DNA of 64,000 nt from Riemerella anatipestifer. GTDB lineage: Bacteria; Bacteroidota; Bacteroidia; Flavobacteriales; Weeksellaceae. Within the stretch, counting starts at the first letter, position 1; the number at the start of each line of letters is the position of its first letter. Location: contig NZ_CP142016.1 of NCBI RefSeq assembly GCF_035666175.1, positions 2,294,001 to 2,358,000 on the forward strand, read 5' to 3'. Positions 62,560 to 64,000 of the stretch are shown here, piece after piece. Below the pieces are notes generated by a model. That model did no database searches, was not told the origin of the DNA, and saw nothing but the letters and a program-made list of their open reading frames with translations. Both the position numbers and the translations under genes were made by a program.

Positions 62560-63252
62560 ATGATTATTGTTCTTCTCATTCTAAGTGTAATACTGGGGGT
62601 ATTGTTGGGTAAATTTTTTGGGGCTAAAGAGAAGCTAGCAAAGAATTTACTTATTCTAAGTGCGGGGTTTCTTATTACGATTTGTCTTAACGAAGTCTTT
62701 CCTCAAGTCTACCACGAACATAATCACAACATAGGTGTTTGGATTGTATTAGGAGTCCTGTTGCAGATGGTTTTAGAAAGCCTTACCAAAGGCTTTGAGC
62801 ATGGGCATATCCACCATCACAGCGAAACTAAAAATATACTGCCTGTGGCACTTATGGTGGGTTTGTTTCTTCATGCTTTTATAGAAGGTATCCCTTTAGC
62901 TAACGAAACAGAGGTTTTGTCGCCTTATCTTACAGGTATCTTGTTTCATAACCTTCCTATTTCCTTTGTTTTGGGAGCGTATTTGTTTGGTAAAGGGTCA
63001 TCAAAGCGTTATTCGTGGAGTATTATTAGCATTTTTGCTTTGGCTTCTCCTCTTGGAGTGTTTTTGGGTAAATATATCCCAATGGAGTGGCAGTCTTATT
63101 TTCTAGCCATAGTGGGAGGGATATTTCTGCATATCTCCGCTGTAATTATTTTTGAAAGCAACAAAAACCACAAAATGGATTGGACGAAGCTCTTGCTTGT
63201 AGTGTCAGGGATTTTGATTGCTTTGCTAGGGCATTTATTTCATCATCATTAA
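62560..63252 (+). CDS. ZIP family divalent metal transporter
   Basis: 230 residues, about eight membrane helices. The binuclear metal site motifs are visible: HAFIEGIPLANE (helix 4) and LFHNLPISFVLGAYL (helix 5). A His-rich cytoplasmic loop (GFEHGHIHHHSET) and a terminal HLFHHH may bind zinc. It should import zinc or related metals. Monocistronic; a terminator shared with kbl follows. Confidence 0.9.
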   Translation: MIIVLLILSVILGVLLGKFFGAKEKLAKNLLILSAGFLITICLNEVFPQVYHEHNHNIGVWIVLGVLLQMVLESLTKGFEHGHIHHHSETKNILPVALMVGLFLHAFIEGIPLANETEVLSPYLTGILFHNLPISFVLGAYLFGKGSSKRYSWSIISIFALASPLGVFLGKYIPMEWQSYFLAIVGGIFLHISAVIIFESNKNHKMDWTKLLLVVSGILIALLGHLFHHH

Positions 63253-63281
63253 AAGGTTAAATCTGATTGATATAAAAAAAT

Positions 63282-63316
63282 AAACCTTTGTAGTAAATAT
63301 TACAAAGGTTTTATTT
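63282..63316. terminator. Bidirectional terminator between ZIP and kbl
   Basis: AAACCTTTGTA pairs with TACAAAGGTTT around an A/T loop, with T's on both strands. Confidence 0.85.
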
Positions 63317-63333
63317 TTATAAATATAGGTCAG

Positions 63334-64000
63334 CTAGATAATCCCTAATTCTTTTCCTACTTTTTCAAAGGCAGCTATGGCTTTATCTAAGTGTTCCCTT
63401 GTATGTGCAGTTGATAATTGTACTCTAATTCTAGCCTTACCTTTAGGAACCACAGGATAGAAAAATCCGATAACATAGATGCCTTCGTCCATAAGTTTTT
63501 CTGCCATTTTTTGAGATAGTGGGGCATCATAAAGCATTACAGGTACAATAGCTGCATCGCCATCAGGAATGTCAAAGCCTTTGGCTTTCATTTGGGTTCT
63601 AAAATATTGGGCGTTATCCATTACCTTGTCTCTTAGGCTGGTATCTTCGGAAATCATTTCTAGAACTTTGGTTGCCGCACCTACAATGCCAGGAGCTAAA
63701 GAGTTGGAAAACAGATAAGGTCTAGAACGTTGTCTTAACATATCTATAATTTCTTTTTTACCAGAAGTAAAGCCACCCAACGCTCCACCTAGTGCTTTAC
63801 CTAGTGTAGAAGTAATGATGTCCACTCTTCCCATAACTTCGTTTGCTTCGTGGGTACCTCTTCCTGTTTTGCCGATAAAACCTGTAGCGTGGGAGTCGTC
63901 TACCATCACTAGAGCATCGTATTTTTCAGCTAAATCACAAACACCTTTTAGGTCGGCTACGATACCGTCCATAGAAAACACTCCATCGGTAACAATGATT
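63334..64000 (-). CDS. kbl: 2-amino-3-ketobutyrate CoA ligase (glycine C-acetyltransferase), 3' part
   Basis: The frame is open to the right window edge, so the N-terminal part (roughly 175 residues of about 395) is missing. The alpha-oxoamine synthase core is clear: [21 protein letters not shown], the PLP lysine in [31 protein letters not shown] and [33 protein letters not shown]. These are closer to Kbl than to BioF. With threonine dehydrogenase it converts threonine to glycine and acetyl-CoA. Confidence 0.88.
   Translation of the reverse strand, partial: IIVTDGVFSMDGIVADLKGVCDLAEKYDALVMVDDSHATGFIGKTGRGTHEANEVMGRVDIITSTLGKALGGALGGFTSGKKEIIDMLRQRSRPYLFSNSLAPGIVGAATKVLEMISEDTSLRDKVMDNAQYFRTQMKAKGFDIPDGDAAIVPVMLYDAPLSQKMAEKLMDEGIYVIGFFYPVVPKGKARIRVQLSTAHTREHLDKAIAAFEKVGKELGII

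Overview
The window is AT-rich chromosomal DNA from a member of the Flavobacteriia, most likely Riemerella anatipestifer or a close Weeksellaceae/Chryseobacterium-group relative. The reasons are the recurrent Bacteroidetes promoter element TAnnTTTG in front of many genes, weak Shine-Dalgarno signals, Flavobacteria-restricted families (GLPGLI protein, DUF6427/DUF6341 pair, OstA-like protein, PG_1098-type methyltransferase, HU-related proteins) and an IS982-family element resembling ISRa1 of Riemerella. The genus call is inference from gene content and recall, not a database match.

Layout. 0.1-2.8 kb: FUSC membrane protein and a BlaI-type repressor. 3-5.7 kb: pyruvate dehydrogenase E1-alpha and a two-lipoyl-domain E2; their E3 partner lies separately at 20.7 kb. 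5.8-10.9 kb: deoC, a PG_1098-type methyltransferase, an OmpA-like lipoprotein, an M20 dipeptidase and a head-GIN adhesin-like protein. 11.0-13.8 kb: a TPP riboswitch followed by four tightly packed genes (SAM methyltransferase, HypE/PurM-like ATP-binding protein, ThiE-like synthase, Trm112-like protein). 14-18.4 kb: polyprenyl synthase, DprE2-like reductase, HAD phosphatase, a lipoprotein-like protein, cysteine desulfurase and thioredoxin. 18.5-22 kb: two identical tRNA-Asp genes, two tandem PPK2 polyphosphate kinases and lipoamide dehydrogenase. 22-29.7 kb: NamZ-like muramidase back-to-back with an ABC permease, a frameshifted prmA, gpsA, a GNAT gene whose 3' end recurs beyond a GLPGLI gene, a rhodanese and queG.

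29.7-32.6 kb (minus) and 57.9-60.8 kb (plus) hold two related surface-protein cassettes. Each has a homologous promoter and long structured leader ending in a terminator-like hairpin, a surface protein with conserved ends and a divergent middle, and a HU-related protein. They lie in inverted orientation about 25 kb apart. Between them are a DUF2459-type protein, an M23 peptidase, a reprolysin-like metalloprotease, ligA, a TonB-dependent receptor behind a terminator-bearing leader, a POT peptide transporter, a gene split in its signal peptide by the IS982 element, an aminotransferase/ostA/fur/kup operon (kup frameshifted), a divergent DUF6341/DUF6427 pair sharing a palindromic promoter, a decayed IS1-type element, a membrane-anchored barnase-like RNase and an OprP-like porin. 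The right end carries an SMR transporter, a cysteine/cystathionine synthase-type enzyme, a ZIP transporter and the 3' part of kbl.

Most of the window is housekeeping metabolism (pyruvate oxidation, thiamine, cysteine and sulfur, queuosine, polyphosphate). The parts worth the closest look are the duplicated leader-RNA/surface-protein/HU cassettes, the unusual thiamine-riboswitch operon and the unassigned leader before the TonB receptor. No CRISPR array, rRNA or replication origin was seen.
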